Positions 40,859-49,027 of a stretch of DNA of 57,917 nt are shown here, piece by piece. The position numbers and the translations under genes are program-made. The notes under the pieces are model-generated. The model did not search any database. It was not told the origin of the DNA and was given only the letters and a program-made list of their open reading frames with translations. Position 1 is the first letter of the stretch; every line of letters starts with the position of its first letter. This DNA is from a virus, in the IMG/VR virus record IMGVR_UViG_3300043409_000324, positions 1 to 57,917 of that record; one strand, 5' to 3'.

Positions 40859-41538
40859 ATTTGTCCTTCATATCTTCGTAGAAAAAGAAGCCGAGCATTC
40901 TCTAAGACACGCTCAGCATTATCCTCATAAGCTTCCAACACTTTGTTGTATAGCTCAAGTTCATCTGTTGTGTCCCCAATTATCTTGGCTGCTTTCACTG
41001 GGCCAATACGGAACAATCCTTTGATGTTATCAGCAGCATCACCTGTCAGCATCTGCGTATACAGCTTAACCAAACCCTCTTCTGGTTTGATGTAGTAGCC
41101 TATACGCTTAACAAAGTTGTAATGCCAACCAACAATCTGATCTAAGTCTTTGTCTAAAGACACAATGACACAGTTGTCACCAAGCTTTGTAGCTTCAATG
41201 GCAATGGTGTCATCAGCTTCTTCACCCTCAGATATAGAAGCATTCCATTCCTTTACTAGATGGCTTCTAAGGAAAGCTAAGTGCTTTGGCTTAGGCTTGT
41301 CCACTCTGTTACCCTTGTAAGGCACAGTGGTAGCTATCTCATATCGGAAGTTGTTCTTACCTGTGAGGTGCATGCTCCAACTATCCACGAAGCAATCAGG
41401 ATAGATGTTATCAACACCGCACATGAGGACATCAACAATTAAACGATCCAGTGTTCGCTGTGCTGTTGCTTCGTCTTCGTCCTCACATGCAGATGCTGCC
41501 CGATAAGCGAAGATATCGCTATCGAACAGAGCTTTCAT
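40837..41538 (-). CDS. 5'-3' exonuclease (FEN/T7 gp6-like)
   Basis: 233 residues. The N-terminal ALFDSDIFAYRAA, the EADDTIAIEA motif, SLDKDLDQI and the helix-hairpin segment LTGDAADNIKGLFRIGPVKA are the metal-binding and DNA-binding signatures of the 5' nuclease family. It removes RNA primers and degrades host DNA in T7-like phages. It sits next to SSB and DNA polymerase, as in T7-like replication modules. Confidence 0.9.
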   Translation of the reverse strand: MKALFDSDIFAYRAASACEDEDEATAQRTLDRLIVDVLMCGVDNIYPDCFVDSWSMHLTGKNNFRYEIATTVPYKGNRVDKPKPKHLAFLRSHLVKEWNASISEGEEADDTIAIEATKLGDNCVIVSLDKDLDQIVGWHYNFVKRIGYYIKPEEGLVKLYTQMLTGDAADNIKGLFRIGPVKAAKIIGDTTDELELYNKVLEAYEDNAERVLENARLLFLRRYEGQIWNPPQA

Positions 41539-41958
41539 TTACAGAACATCCTCATCGTCTGCACTGATGCCACTGGCTGCAGAGTATTCAATCAAGTCAG
41601 TGACAACCAGCTTCTTCAATGAAGGGCTAACACCTTTCTTGTTCTTGTATGTCCAAGAGTATGAAGACACCAAGGCTTTGGCTTTGCTGCCATTACCAAT
41701 TGCTTCAGTAATCTCATCGTTGTCAATGTCATAGACACGCATAGGCTTCTCTGATTTGCAAGTGATGTACCTGCCCATATCAGACTTCTTATCTTCACCA
41801 GTCTGAACACTGATGCCCATCTCTTCCAATGCTTCAACAGCAGCATCAGACAAGTTGCACAAGTTCAACTGAAACTTACCAGACATCTCATTAATCTTAG
41901 TGTGCTGACACCAGAACAAATCAGCCTTAAGCTTAATCGCTTTCTTTTCTTCACTCAT
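41539..41958 (-). CDS. Single-stranded DNA-binding protein (T7 gp2.5-like)
   Basis: 139 residues from the ATG at 41958 (GGAG 7 bases upstream); the in-frame ATG at 41970 overlaps that site. A beta-rich OB-like core is followed by an acidic end ISADDEDVL, typical of phage SSBs that recruit polymerase and primase by their C-terminus. It is located directly between exonuclease and polymerase. Sequence similarity to gp2.5 is inferred from pattern, length and position. Confidence 0.8.
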   Translation of the reverse strand: MSEEKKAIKLKADLFWCQHTKINEMSGKFQLNLCNLSDAAVEALEEMGISVQTGEDKKSDMGRYITCKSEKPMRVYDIDNDEITEAIGNGSKAKALVSSYSWTYKNKKGVSPSLKKLVVTDLIEYSAASGISADDEDVL

Positions 41959-41991
41959 AATATTCTCCAATATAAAAACCCACCTCTATCG

Positions 41992-43707
41992 TTAGTGGCA
42001 CTCACGCCAGTTGTTACCAACTTTTCCTTCGGCATCAACTGGACAACGGAAACCTAAAGCCTCACCTGCCTTGGTTGCTGCTTGCTCTATGAGCCTAGCT
42101 GCTTCCTCTGCCTGATCTTCCTTAACTTCCCACTGTGTTTCGTCATGAACAAACGCTAACAGTTTAGCATTTATTCCCCTCTCTTGCAACAGCTTTGTTG
42201 ATTCAATAAGCCACTGCTTAGCCACAATAGCACCTGCACTTTGCAGCAATGTGTTCAAAGCAGCATGCTCAGATCTAACCCACACTCTCCTACCATCCAG
42301 TGCAGGGAGATGACCCTTAGCCATCAGTCTAGATATCTTCTTCTTCAAGGCAGAAAGGCCGGGTGTGTTATTGATAAAACTATCAATAAGTTTCTTGCCT
42401 TTGCTACTGTTACCACCAACAATCGATCCTGCCTTAGCAGCACCTGCTCCATACAGCACACCATATGTCAGAGTCTTGGTAACATTCCTAGCCTTCTTAT
42501 GCTCAGGGTTGTTATCGTCCTTCACAGTGCCTTTGTCAACTAAGCCAAAGCTCTGTGCATTAAACCAGTGGATGTCTCCTTTAAGCAACTCATCCATCCA
42601 CTCTTGGTCATTTAAGTAGTGACCTAAGCAGCGAAGCTCAATACCTGATAGGTCTACACCCACCTGCTTATACCCCTTAGGCACTGTCCATACCTCTCTG
42701 CACTCAGCACCATATGGACCACCCACTGCAGGGATCTGTGCCATGTTAGGACTGCTGTGTGTGGCTCTGCCAGTGACAGCACCATTGGTAGTGACTCTGC
42801 CATGCACCCTACCATCATCGGCTACCAGTTCAAGCCAACTGCTGATCTGAGCCACACGCTTTTGAATCATTAAGTATTCAGCTACAAGCTTTGCTTCAGG
42901 CAAGTCAATCTTCTCAAGTACAGCTTCATCCACAATGACATTGCCTTTGTCTGTCTTCTTTGTAAACACCACACCAAGCCCCGCCAATCGCTCAGCAATC
43001 TGCTGCCTACTACCTGAATTAAAAATGGTAATCTTATCTTTCAGTTGCTTGCCTGTCTTCTCAGAGATGCGTTGCTCTACGATGGGAGGGAACACTTTCT
43101 GCATGCTCTCTTCAATGTCAGACATGCGTCCACTCAGTGTGGCATGTAACACCATAGCCTTAGGCATATCAAGCATGAAGCCATTGTCTTCCATGCCTCG
43201 GCAGATCAGTGCCACCTCATGCTCAAGCTGTATGCTTTGTAGGGAAAACCCTTCTCTTATCATGGTTGTTGTCAGAAACTCATACAGTTTTCTGACAAGT
43301 TGAACATCCTGCTCACAATAGGTAGCCATCTCTTGTGTCCACCCACCATCGAAGTCAGTGAAGCCAATCTTGTAGCTACCTAATCGGTAGCCCCATGCCT
43401 CTAAGCTGTGAGGGGTGGGTGCTTTACCTTCTTTAGGGAGTACCACCTCAATGTCAGGTTTGTACAGCCGTGACATCACCAGTGTATCCACTAGCATGTT
43501 GGCAGGAATGCCAACACCCCATACCTTATTTAGTATGGGAGCATCAAAGCCAATGATGTTGTGGCCCACCACTTGCTCACCCTCTAAGTATTGCTGCAAG
43601 CTGTCGGCTTCCCGCCAGTGCCTCACCTCACCAGTAACGCTGTGCTTAGTAACACACAACCATATGGTGTCATGTTTCAGGTTTGTCTCTATGTCTAAGA
43701 AGATCAT
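41992..43707 (-). CDS. DNA polymerase, family A with 3'-5' exonuclease
   Basis: 571 residues from the ATG at 43707 (AAGGACAAGGACG upstream); the ATG at 43725 would add six residues. The exonuclease domain shows FLDIETN, VVGHNIIGFDAPI and YCEQDV. The polymerase domain shows motif A VDLSGIELR, motif B RNVTKTLTYGVLYGAG and motif C FVHDETQWEV. The fidelity/processivity position equivalent to E. coli Phe762 is Tyr415, as in T7. It replicates the phage genome. Confidence 0.95.
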   Translation of the reverse strand: MIFLDIETNLKHDTIWLCVTKHSVTGEVRHWREADSLQQYLEGEQVVGHNIIGFDAPILNKVWGVGIPANMLVDTLVMSRLYKPDIEVVLPKEGKAPTPHSLEAWGYRLGSYKIGFTDFDGGWTQEMATYCEQDVQLVRKLYEFLTTTMIREGFSLQSIQLEHEVALICRGMEDNGFMLDMPKAMVLHATLSGRMSDIEESMQKVFPPIVEQRISEKTGKQLKDKITIFNSGSRQQIAERLAGLGVVFTKKTDKGNVIVDEAVLEKIDLPEAKLVAEYLMIQKRVAQISSWLELVADDGRVHGRVTTNGAVTGRATHSSPNMAQIPAVGGPYGAECREVWTVPKGYKQVGVDLSGIELRCLGHYLNDQEWMDELLKGDIHWFNAQSFGLVDKGTVKDDNNPEHKKARNVTKTLTYGVLYGAGAAKAGSIVGGNSSKGKKLIDSFINNTPGLSALKKKISRLMAKGHLPALDGRRVWVRSEHAALNTLLQSAGAIVAKQWLIESTKLLQERGINAKLLAFVHDETQWEVKEDQAEEAARLIEQAATKAGEALGFRCPVDAEGKVGNNWRECH

Positions 43708-43870
43708 CGTCCTTGTCCTTATCATTTTGTTGGAGATTGTTAACTTTCTCCGACTGTTTGTAATCTTCTAATGAGTCTCTACCAAAGATGGCATTCCATC
43801 TTGATGCCCACTCTTCATCAGCTATTGACTTGGGACGCTGAGCATGTCCCTTTCCACCGTCACTCGTCAT
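43670..43870 (-). CDS. Small phage protein upstream of DNA polymerase
   Basis: 66 residues. MTSDGGKGHAQRPKSIADEE then WASRWNAIFGRDS is a short motif widely found in small phage proteins of unknown role. It overlaps polymerase by 38 bases and the next gene by 11. Confidence 0.75.
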   Translation of the reverse strand: MTSDGGKGHAQRPKSIADEEWASRWNAIFGRDSLEDYKQSEKVNNLQQNDKDKDDDLLRHRDKPET

Positions 43871-44090
43871 ATCTTTGCCACACCAGTACAGGCGTGTCCT
43901 CTCCTATGTAAGCACCCTCAATGTTGAAGACAATGTATTCATTTGCTTCCTCTTCAGACATACCATCCCTATCCATAAACACTTTGATTATTAGATCAGC
44001 ATCATAGACTAAGACCTCCACTCTCTTGTTGCCTTTCCATACGGAAGCTTGTCCTAGTATGGCATCGTCAAGGCCATCCCACTGTTTCAT
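43860..44090 (-). CDS. Conserved small phage protein
   Basis: 76 residues. VYDADLIIKVFMDRDGMSEE then ANEYIVFNIEGAYIGEDTP is a recurring phage pattern (short helix DRDGM, then beta strands). Found here between primase-helicase and polymerase genes. Role unknown. Confidence 0.75.
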   Translation of the reverse strand: MKQWDGLDDAILGQASVWKGNKRVEVLVYDADLIIKVFMDRDGMSEEEANEYIVFNIEGAYIGEDTPVLVWQRYDE

Positions 44091-45700
44091 AACATCATCC
44101 TTTCTATAGTGTCATCAATCTCAAACATTCTGCCAGTGTCTTTGTTATAAAGCAAGCTGCAAGCAGGACCAGTTTGTCCACTGTATCTGTTCTTTAACAC
44201 CCTCACCTTGGTGGTGTTACGCTCAATGGGATCGTCAGCCTGACCGTTCCTCTCAAGAGACACCACCATGTCACTAAGCTGTGCAATGGCTGCACTACCC
44301 CTTAGCTGAGCTAAGCTAGTGGCTGCACCTTCTTCATGTCCCTTGTCTGATGGACGCTTGAGGTGGCTAACAATGATGAGAGCAATGTTAGTTTCCTGCA
44401 CAAGCATGCGAAGCTTGGTCATGATTTCATCAATGGCTTTGCGTTCATCACCATTGTCCTGACTGGATACGATGATGCTGAGGTGGTCTAGGAATACATA
44501 CTTACAGCCTAGTCCCTTAGCCATATACTTCACACGATTGACAATGTTCTCAATGGCTGTGCTGCCGAAGTGGTCAAAGAAGTACAAACGTCCAGTGCCT
44601 AGAGTCTTCTCGAATGCGTCCTTGCGTACAGCATCAGACACCATAGATGTAGGCAGGTGCAGGGGTGTGTCAGCAGCAAGGCTCATCATGGATAGGCTAG
44701 TCTTACGCACACTCTCTTCAAGAAACATTAAGCCAATGCTGTCATCACAGTTCTGCAACAGATGCCAAACTATTTCCCTTAGGGTTTGACTCTTACCTAG
44801 TCCACTACCTGCTGTGAATGTAACCAGTTCACCTGCTCTGATGCCATAGGTAATATCATTCAACCCCTTCCAAGGATAGAAACAGTCTGCTGCCTCCATT
44901 GGTTTAGACACTAGCTCCCACAACCCAGTGCCACTAACAATACCATCAGGTATGAATGGCTCTGCTGCCCACCAACGGGATACGAATGCAGCCTCCTTGC
45001 TTTCAGCAAGCCACTCACATGCATCCTTGTATGAGGGATCAGGTTTAAATATCTTGCACTTGCTGCCAAACAATTCAGCAACTTCCTTTGCTGCCTTCTG
45101 CCCTGCCTCATCACCATCAAAGCACAGCACCACAGTTTCAAAGCTGTTGATGTATTCGTAGTTGGCTTTGGCATCCTTCAATGCACTACCTGCACCTGTG
45201 CGTATAGACACCACAGGATATTTACTGCCTGTCAATTGGTATGCAGCCAGTGCATCAAACTCACCCTCAGTGATGGTGAGATACTTACCATTGGATGGGT
45301 ATAGGTTCTGTCCAAACAATGTACCCTTGCTCCACCCACCCACTGTCGTAAACTTCTTATCCTTCACCTCTCTACGCTTAGCTGCCACCAGTTGTGAGTT
45401 GCTGTCGTAATAGGGGAAGTAGTAATAACCACCACTGCGAACAACCCCATAGCGTTCCATCGTGGCTTTGTTAATGCGTCTGTCTGATACAGACACACTA
45501 ACACCTTCGTTGTAGTCTTTAAAGAAAGAACTTGTGTCTTTCGTTTCTGTATCAACATCAATCACTTCAAGTCTTTCTTTGTTCATTGAGGGAATGTATG
45601 TGTTACATACAAAACATTTGGTGGACATGTCATCGTTGATGGACAAGCCATCACTACTGCCACATGTCTCACAAGGTAGGTGGGTTTTTAAGAATGTCAT
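44087..45700 (-). CDS. DNA primase-helicase (T7 gp4-like)
   Basis: 537 residues. An N-terminal zinc module (Cys10, Cys13, Cys29, Cys32) is followed by a TOPRIM primase (TITEGEFDALA, VVLCFDGDEAG). A RecA-type hexameric helicase follows, with Walker A AGSGLGKSQT, the Walker B-like KYVFLDHLSIIVS and LIIVSHLKRP. It unwinds the fork and makes RNA primers. The zinc module suggests primer-site recognition like T7. Confidence 0.94.
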   Translation of the reverse strand: MTFLKTHLPCETCGSSDGLSINDDMSTKCFVCNTYIPSMNKERLEVIDVDTETKDTSSFFKDYNEGVSVSVSDRRINKATMERYGVVRSGGYYYFPYYDSNSQLVAAKRREVKDKKFTTVGGWSKGTLFGQNLYPSNGKYLTITEGEFDALAAYQLTGSKYPVVSIRTGAGSALKDAKANYEYINSFETVVLCFDGDEAGQKAAKEVAELFGSKCKIFKPDPSYKDACEWLAESKEAAFVSRWWAAEPFIPDGIVSGTGLWELVSKPMEAADCFYPWKGLNDITYGIRAGELVTFTAGSGLGKSQTLREIVWHLLQNCDDSIGLMFLEESVRKTSLSMMSLAADTPLHLPTSMVSDAVRKDAFEKTLGTGRLYFFDHFGSTAIENIVNRVKYMAKGLGCKYVFLDHLSIIVSSQDNGDERKAIDEIMTKLRMLVQETNIALIIVSHLKRPSDKGHEEGAATSLAQLRGSAAIAQLSDMVVSLERNGQADDPIERNTTKVRVLKNRYSGQTGPACSLLYNKDTGRMFEIDDTIERMML

Positions 45701-45923
45701 AGCCCTTGTAAGTTACTTTGTTAGTCTTTAATACTTGTTCGTATCCGCTAAATAGCTTGGTCATTCTAGCATCGTGAAGACTATGGAGTCCAATTAATAA
45801 ATTGGCAAGCTCATCTTCTGTTGTATGTTTCTCTCTGTCCATTAACACCCACAAGATGGAGTCAATGTCCTCCTTAGTTATCCATGCTGCCATGATGAGA
45901 TCTTCTAGTTCATGTAGTTTCAT
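45669..45923 (-). CDS. Conserved small helical phage protein
   Basis: 84 residues. ELEDLIMAAWITKEDIDSIL and DELANLLIGLHSLHDARMTK form a two-helix domain I recall from replication modules of podoviruses. It overlaps the primase-helicase by 32 bases. Function unknown. Confidence 0.75.
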   Translation of the reverse strand: MKLHELEDLIMAAWITKEDIDSILWVLMDREKHTTEDELANLLIGLHSLHDARMTKLFSGYEQVLKTNKVTYKGYDILKNPPTL

Positions 45924-46249
45924 TTGAGTCCTTTTAAAATCTGCTTACCAAGATTGCTAAGCTTTTCAACTTCGTTGAAGTCATCAGGCTGTACCTCCTG
46001 ACCTAATCGCTGCACTTCATACATAGCGTGTTCACGTAAGGCTTGTCCCCTTGCTCGGATGGCTTCTGCAATAACTGTTGATGGATGAAACCAACCTACT
46101 GCCCACTCATCTGCAATCCTTGCACACGCCTCACGCTCCAAGCGAATGGCAGCTTTGATGGCATTAGCTTCCCAGTTATAGGGCTGTCCCTTCATAGAGT
46201 TCTCACGTTCAATGCGAGCAAACTCATCGTCTTCATCTGTATGTATCAT
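45920..46249 (-). CDS. Conserved small phage protein
   Basis: 109 residues, helical, with IRLEREACARIADEWAVGWF in the centre and a pattern (REACARIAD...AEAIRARG) common among small phage proteins of unknown role. ATGA overlaps with both neighbours. Confidence 0.7.
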   Translation of the reverse strand: MIHTDEDDEFARIERENSMKGQPYNWEANAIKAAIRLEREACARIADEWAVGWFHPSTVIAEAIRARGQALREHAMYEVQRLGQEVQPDDFNEVEKLSNLGKQILKGLK

Positions 46250-46392
46250 TTTACTGCCTCCATATACAAACCCACATTACCCAGTGCATAACCAACAAAG
46301 GCTATGCCTAGCCCAGTGTTCCCTTTGAATAGCAGATCCACTGCCACCACTGTATACACCACCCCAACAATTGCAATAAGCCATGCACTCAT
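46246..46392 (-). CDS. Small membrane protein
   Basis: 48 residues. MSAWLIAIVGVVYTVVAVDL then GLGIAFVGYALGNVGLYMEA gives two membrane segments. The frame is short but has ATGA overlaps on both sides. I have seen a similar 45-50-residue membrane protein (VG..Y...A.DL.F.G..GL...F..YA..NVGL) in podoviruses. Function unknown. Confidence 0.7.
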   Translation of the reverse strand: MSAWLIAIVGVVYTVVAVDLLFKGNTGLGIAFVGYALGNVGLYMEAVK

Positions 46393-46655
46393 GATTGCAC
46401 CTTAAACTCTTGAAGCACTCTTATAGTTGCTTTAATAAGTTCCATATCTTGAGTTGGCTCAGGCACATTACTTTCCCACCTCAGCAGGAATTCCAATTCA
46501 TCTACGATGATGGCTTCAATTTCATCTCTTGTCATTTGTTTCTCCTCTTTCATTAGTCGAACATATTGATCTGTCTTAGTGCAATAGCTTCTTATCCAAG
46601 CCTTGTCACTGTCACGTTCATACACTTCATTACAGTGTACACATCTGTACTTCAT
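46389..46655 (-). CDS. Small protein with zinc-ribbon-like start
   Basis: 88 residues. MKYRCVHCNEVYERDSDKAW and a third Cys in SYCTKTD could form a zinc-binding knuckle with His7. The rest is helical and acidic. It overlaps the integrase gene by 4 bases. Function unknown. Confidence 0.65.
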   Translation of the reverse strand: MKYRCVHCNEVYERDSDKAWIRSYCTKTDQYVRLMKEEKQMTRDEIEAIIVDELEFLLRWESNVPEPTQDMELIKATIRVLQEFKVQS

Positions 46656-47752
46656 ACCAGTCCCCTCATTTCCTGTGTCACTGTTGCACTACGCAAAGTG
46701 TTCTTGATGTAGGGTGTTAGGCTCTGCGGTGTGGCATGGCCTGACACTGACATGATGTTGGTGATGGGTACACCCACCTCAATCATCTCTGTGATGGCTG
46801 TCCTTCTCAAGTCCTGCAACACTAGGTCACTAGGCAAAGCAGCATCAGCTAAGATTTGCTTAGCCACTCTAGACAAGTTGAACAAGCTGTAAGGAACCAG
46901 CCCACCCTTCCTATCAGGAACATTAGAGGGTGCAATGTATTGCTGCCAACCAAACTCAGCATGCTGTTGTCTCAGCATAGTTAGTAGCCCAGTGCTTGTG
47001 GGAATGGTCACCCTAGACCTACGCTTGCTTTGTTCCAAGTGCAACACACCCTTCTCTAGGTCAACCTGATCCCACTTAAGCTTACGCATATCCCCCATAC
47101 GCTGTCCATATTCATAGCCCATCTGCACTATGAGTCCCACATTACGCCACTTGAATGTGGAGTAGGCAGTGTTCATGAATGCTCTCACATCTTCTCTGCT
47201 CCACACAGTTCTGCGAGGCTTGTCTGCCCTTCGTAGCACCTTGCTGAATGGATTGTGTGTGATGTAGCCATGACGAATAGCGAAGTTAAAGAGCAGTCTA
47301 TAGACAGCTAGAGTGTGGTTAGCTAAGCTAACACTGTGCTCAGCATGTTGTTCATATATCTTCTGACAATGTGGTGTGACTAAGCTTCCAAGCTTACACT
47401 GATACAGTGTCACTCCATTGGCCTTGCTGTCCTGCCACCCCTGTAGGTAGTAGATGTAGTCACGCTGTGCTTTAGCACTGAGCTTAGTGTAGGTGATGTT
47501 GTTCTTGTATGCCTTAACTAGATCAGCCACCTTCGTATTCACAGAGATATCTTTAAGATATCTAAGTTCTTTACGCCAGTTGTCTAGCTTAGCATTCAAC
47601 TCCTCAGCCAAAGCAAAGGCTTTGTCTTTGTTAGTGCCGAGCATAGTGCGTTCAACAACACCCGCATCCACTGCATCCTGAGGTGGGTTGTAGCGGTACT
47701 TGATGACACCTTCGGTGGCCTTAGCTAGTGTCACATAGCGAGGGAGATTCAT
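46652..47752 (-). CDS. int: Tyrosine recombinase (integrase-like)
   Basis: 366 residues. It has an N-terminal arm-type domain, a SAM-like core-binding region and a catalytic domain. The catalytic set reads Arg218 (YGQRMGDMRKL), a Lys in QSKRRSRV, QDLRRT with Arg316, His339 (VSGHATPQS) and the nucleophile Tyr348 (TPYIKNT). The HxxR position is Gln313 instead of His. No excisionase or repressor is apparent nearby and no intergenic attachment site can be recognised, so integration is uncertain. Genome resolution is an alternative role. Confidence 0.88.
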   Translation of the reverse strand: MNLPRYVTLAKATEGVIKYRYNPPQDAVDAGVVERTMLGTNKDKAFALAEELNAKLDNWRKELRYLKDISVNTKVADLVKAYKNNITYTKLSAKAQRDYIYYLQGWQDSKANGVTLYQCKLGSLVTPHCQKIYEQHAEHSVSLANHTLAVYRLLFNFAIRHGYITHNPFSKVLRRADKPRRTVWSREDVRAFMNTAYSTFKWRNVGLIVQMGYEYGQRMGDMRKLKWDQVDLEKGVLHLEQSKRRSRVTIPTSTGLLTMLRQQHAEFGWQQYIAPSNVPDRKGGLVPYSLFNLSRVAKQILADAALPSDLVLQDLRRTAITEMIEVGVPITNIMSVSGHATPQSLTPYIKNTLRSATVTQEMRGLV

Positions 47753-47973
47753 TCTTGTTCCCTTGCCTTCATCATCTGTTCAGCAAACCAATAGGCTCTG
47801 CTTGCCACTTCAGCATGTGGAATGTTATATGCACTGGTCATCAGTATAGCCATAGCCTTAGCTGCGAAGTAGTCACGCAGGGTCATGCCATCTTTGAATT
47901 GATCGGGGAATGCTGATTGCATGTTGTTGCTCTCCATGTAATTTCCTGCTGTTGTAAATTTTAAATCATTCAT
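47749..47973 (-). CDS. Small conserved phage protein (DYFAAKAM type)
   Basis: 74 residues. GMTLRDYFAAKAMAILM and RAYWFAEQMMKAREQE match a short phage family I recognise by DYFAAKAM and a C-terminal helix ending in MxKAR. Function unknown. It overlaps the next gene by 8 bases. Confidence 0.8.
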   Translation of the reverse strand: MNDLKFTTAGNYMESNNMQSAFPDQFKDGMTLRDYFAAKAMAILMTSAYNIPHAEVASRAYWFAEQMMKAREQE

Positions 47974-48802
47974 CTGTTCCTCCTAGTGCATAAAGTGTTT
48001 CAGCCATATCAATGAGTTCATCCTTCTTCATTAGCTTTTCTAGCCATCTATTTGGTATACCTTTCAAGCCATACTTACGTCCTGCTAACATACCAGTGAC
48101 AGCACCTAAAGTGTCAGCGTCAAAGCCCATGTTCACTGCCTTCACTAAAGCTTTCTCGAAGGTAGAAGTTTCTCTCACACATTCCCATGCCATGTTGTAT
48201 GTATACATGATAGTTCCTGTGGCATACGGATCACGATAGTGTTTGAGATAGTCGAAGCTGTCCTCTGCCTTGCCTGACATAAGCTCAGTCACAAACCCTG
48301 CAATGTAATGCACAGTGTCTGCATTACCATGTGTCATCAATGACACGGCTATGCTCTGTGCCACAGCATTAGGCATGTTGTTGTGATTGGCAAGCACAAT
48401 GGGAGCAAGCCTCATGATGGAGCCATTACCACTAGCACCATAACTACTGCTACCTGCATAGGGGTTTGTAACATCCATCCTGTGGATGGCTTCACTGCAT
48501 GTCCTACCAATGTCAAAGACATAATCTCTAGTACCGAAGTGGCCTGTCTTCTTCCACATCTTAAAGTTCATGGCAATGGCTTCAGGGTCAAAGCGTTTGC
48601 TGCTTATGTATGCATCGGCAATAGCCACAGCCATAGCGCCATCGTCTGTCCATTCACCTTCGGCAGTGTTGTGCATACCCCCACCCTCCATCTCTGTCAG
48701 TGTGTGTGTCATCTCATGTGGCCTCATGAATTCCAATGGAGCACCTAGTGCATCTCCAATGAACAGACCCATGAACATACCAATTGCTTTATCTTGATGC
48801 AT
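47966..48802 (-). CDS. ADP-ribosylglycohydrolase (DraG/ARH-like)
   Basis: 278 residues. The family motifs are present: FIGDALGAPLEF at 15-25, WTDDGAM at 51-57 (usual WTDDTxM, so the Thr is Gly here), GNGSIMR at 125-131 and GFDADTLGAVTG at 226-237. These supply the binuclear Mg site and cover the full family length. It removes ADP-ribose from a side chain or DNA base. In a phage it might reverse a host ADP-ribosyl defence, or tune the effect of its own ADP-ribosyltransferase. That is inference. Confidence 0.9.
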   Translation of the reverse strand: MHQDKAIGMFMGLFIGDALGAPLEFMRPHEMTHTLTEMEGGGMHNTAEGEWTDDGAMAVAIADAYISSKRFDPEAIAMNFKMWKKTGHFGTRDYVFDIGRTCSEAIHRMDVTNPYAGSSSYGASGNGSIMRLAPIVLANHNNMPNAVAQSIAVSLMTHGNADTVHYIAGFVTELMSGKAEDSFDYLKHYRDPYATGTIMYTYNMAWECVRETSTFEKALVKAVNMGFDADTLGAVTGMLAGRKYGLKGIPNRWLEKLMKKDELIDMAETLYALGGTDE

Positions 48803-48984
48803 TAAATGTCCGTATTCGTTACAGTTATTTCAAAATCAATACCATCACCTAACTTGTTGATGTCTTCACGCAACACATCACAAATCTTTTGAATAGTTTC
48901 CCAAGGACACAGGCAGTCTATGTTCATGTGTAGTACCTTTACACCGTCCATGTAACCTGCAATTTTTGTCTTGTTACTTAACAT
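48802..48984 (-). CDS. Hypothetical small protein
   Basis: 60 residues from the ATG at 48984, with AAAGGA 7 bases upstream; the longer frame to 49053 crosses a hairpin and lacks a ribosome site. GVKVLHMNIDCLCPWETIQK and an acidic C-terminus are the visible features. It abuts the ADP-ribosylglycohydrolase start. Not recognised. Confidence 0.6.
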   Translation of the reverse strand: MLSNKTKIAGYMDGVKVLHMNIDCLCPWETIQKICDVLREDINKLGDGIDFEITVTNTDI

Positions 48985-48998
48985 ATATGTTCCTTTAT

Positions 48999-49018
48999 GC
49001 AGGGGACTAAGCCCCTGC
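48999..49018 (-). other. Intercistronic hairpin
   Basis: GCAGGGG and CCCCTGC flank a 6-base loop, giving a strong 7-pair stem just before the 48984 start. There is no T-tract in either direction, so it is more likely an mRNA stability or processing element than a terminator. Confidence 0.5.
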
Positions 49019-49027
49019 CTTGGTTGA

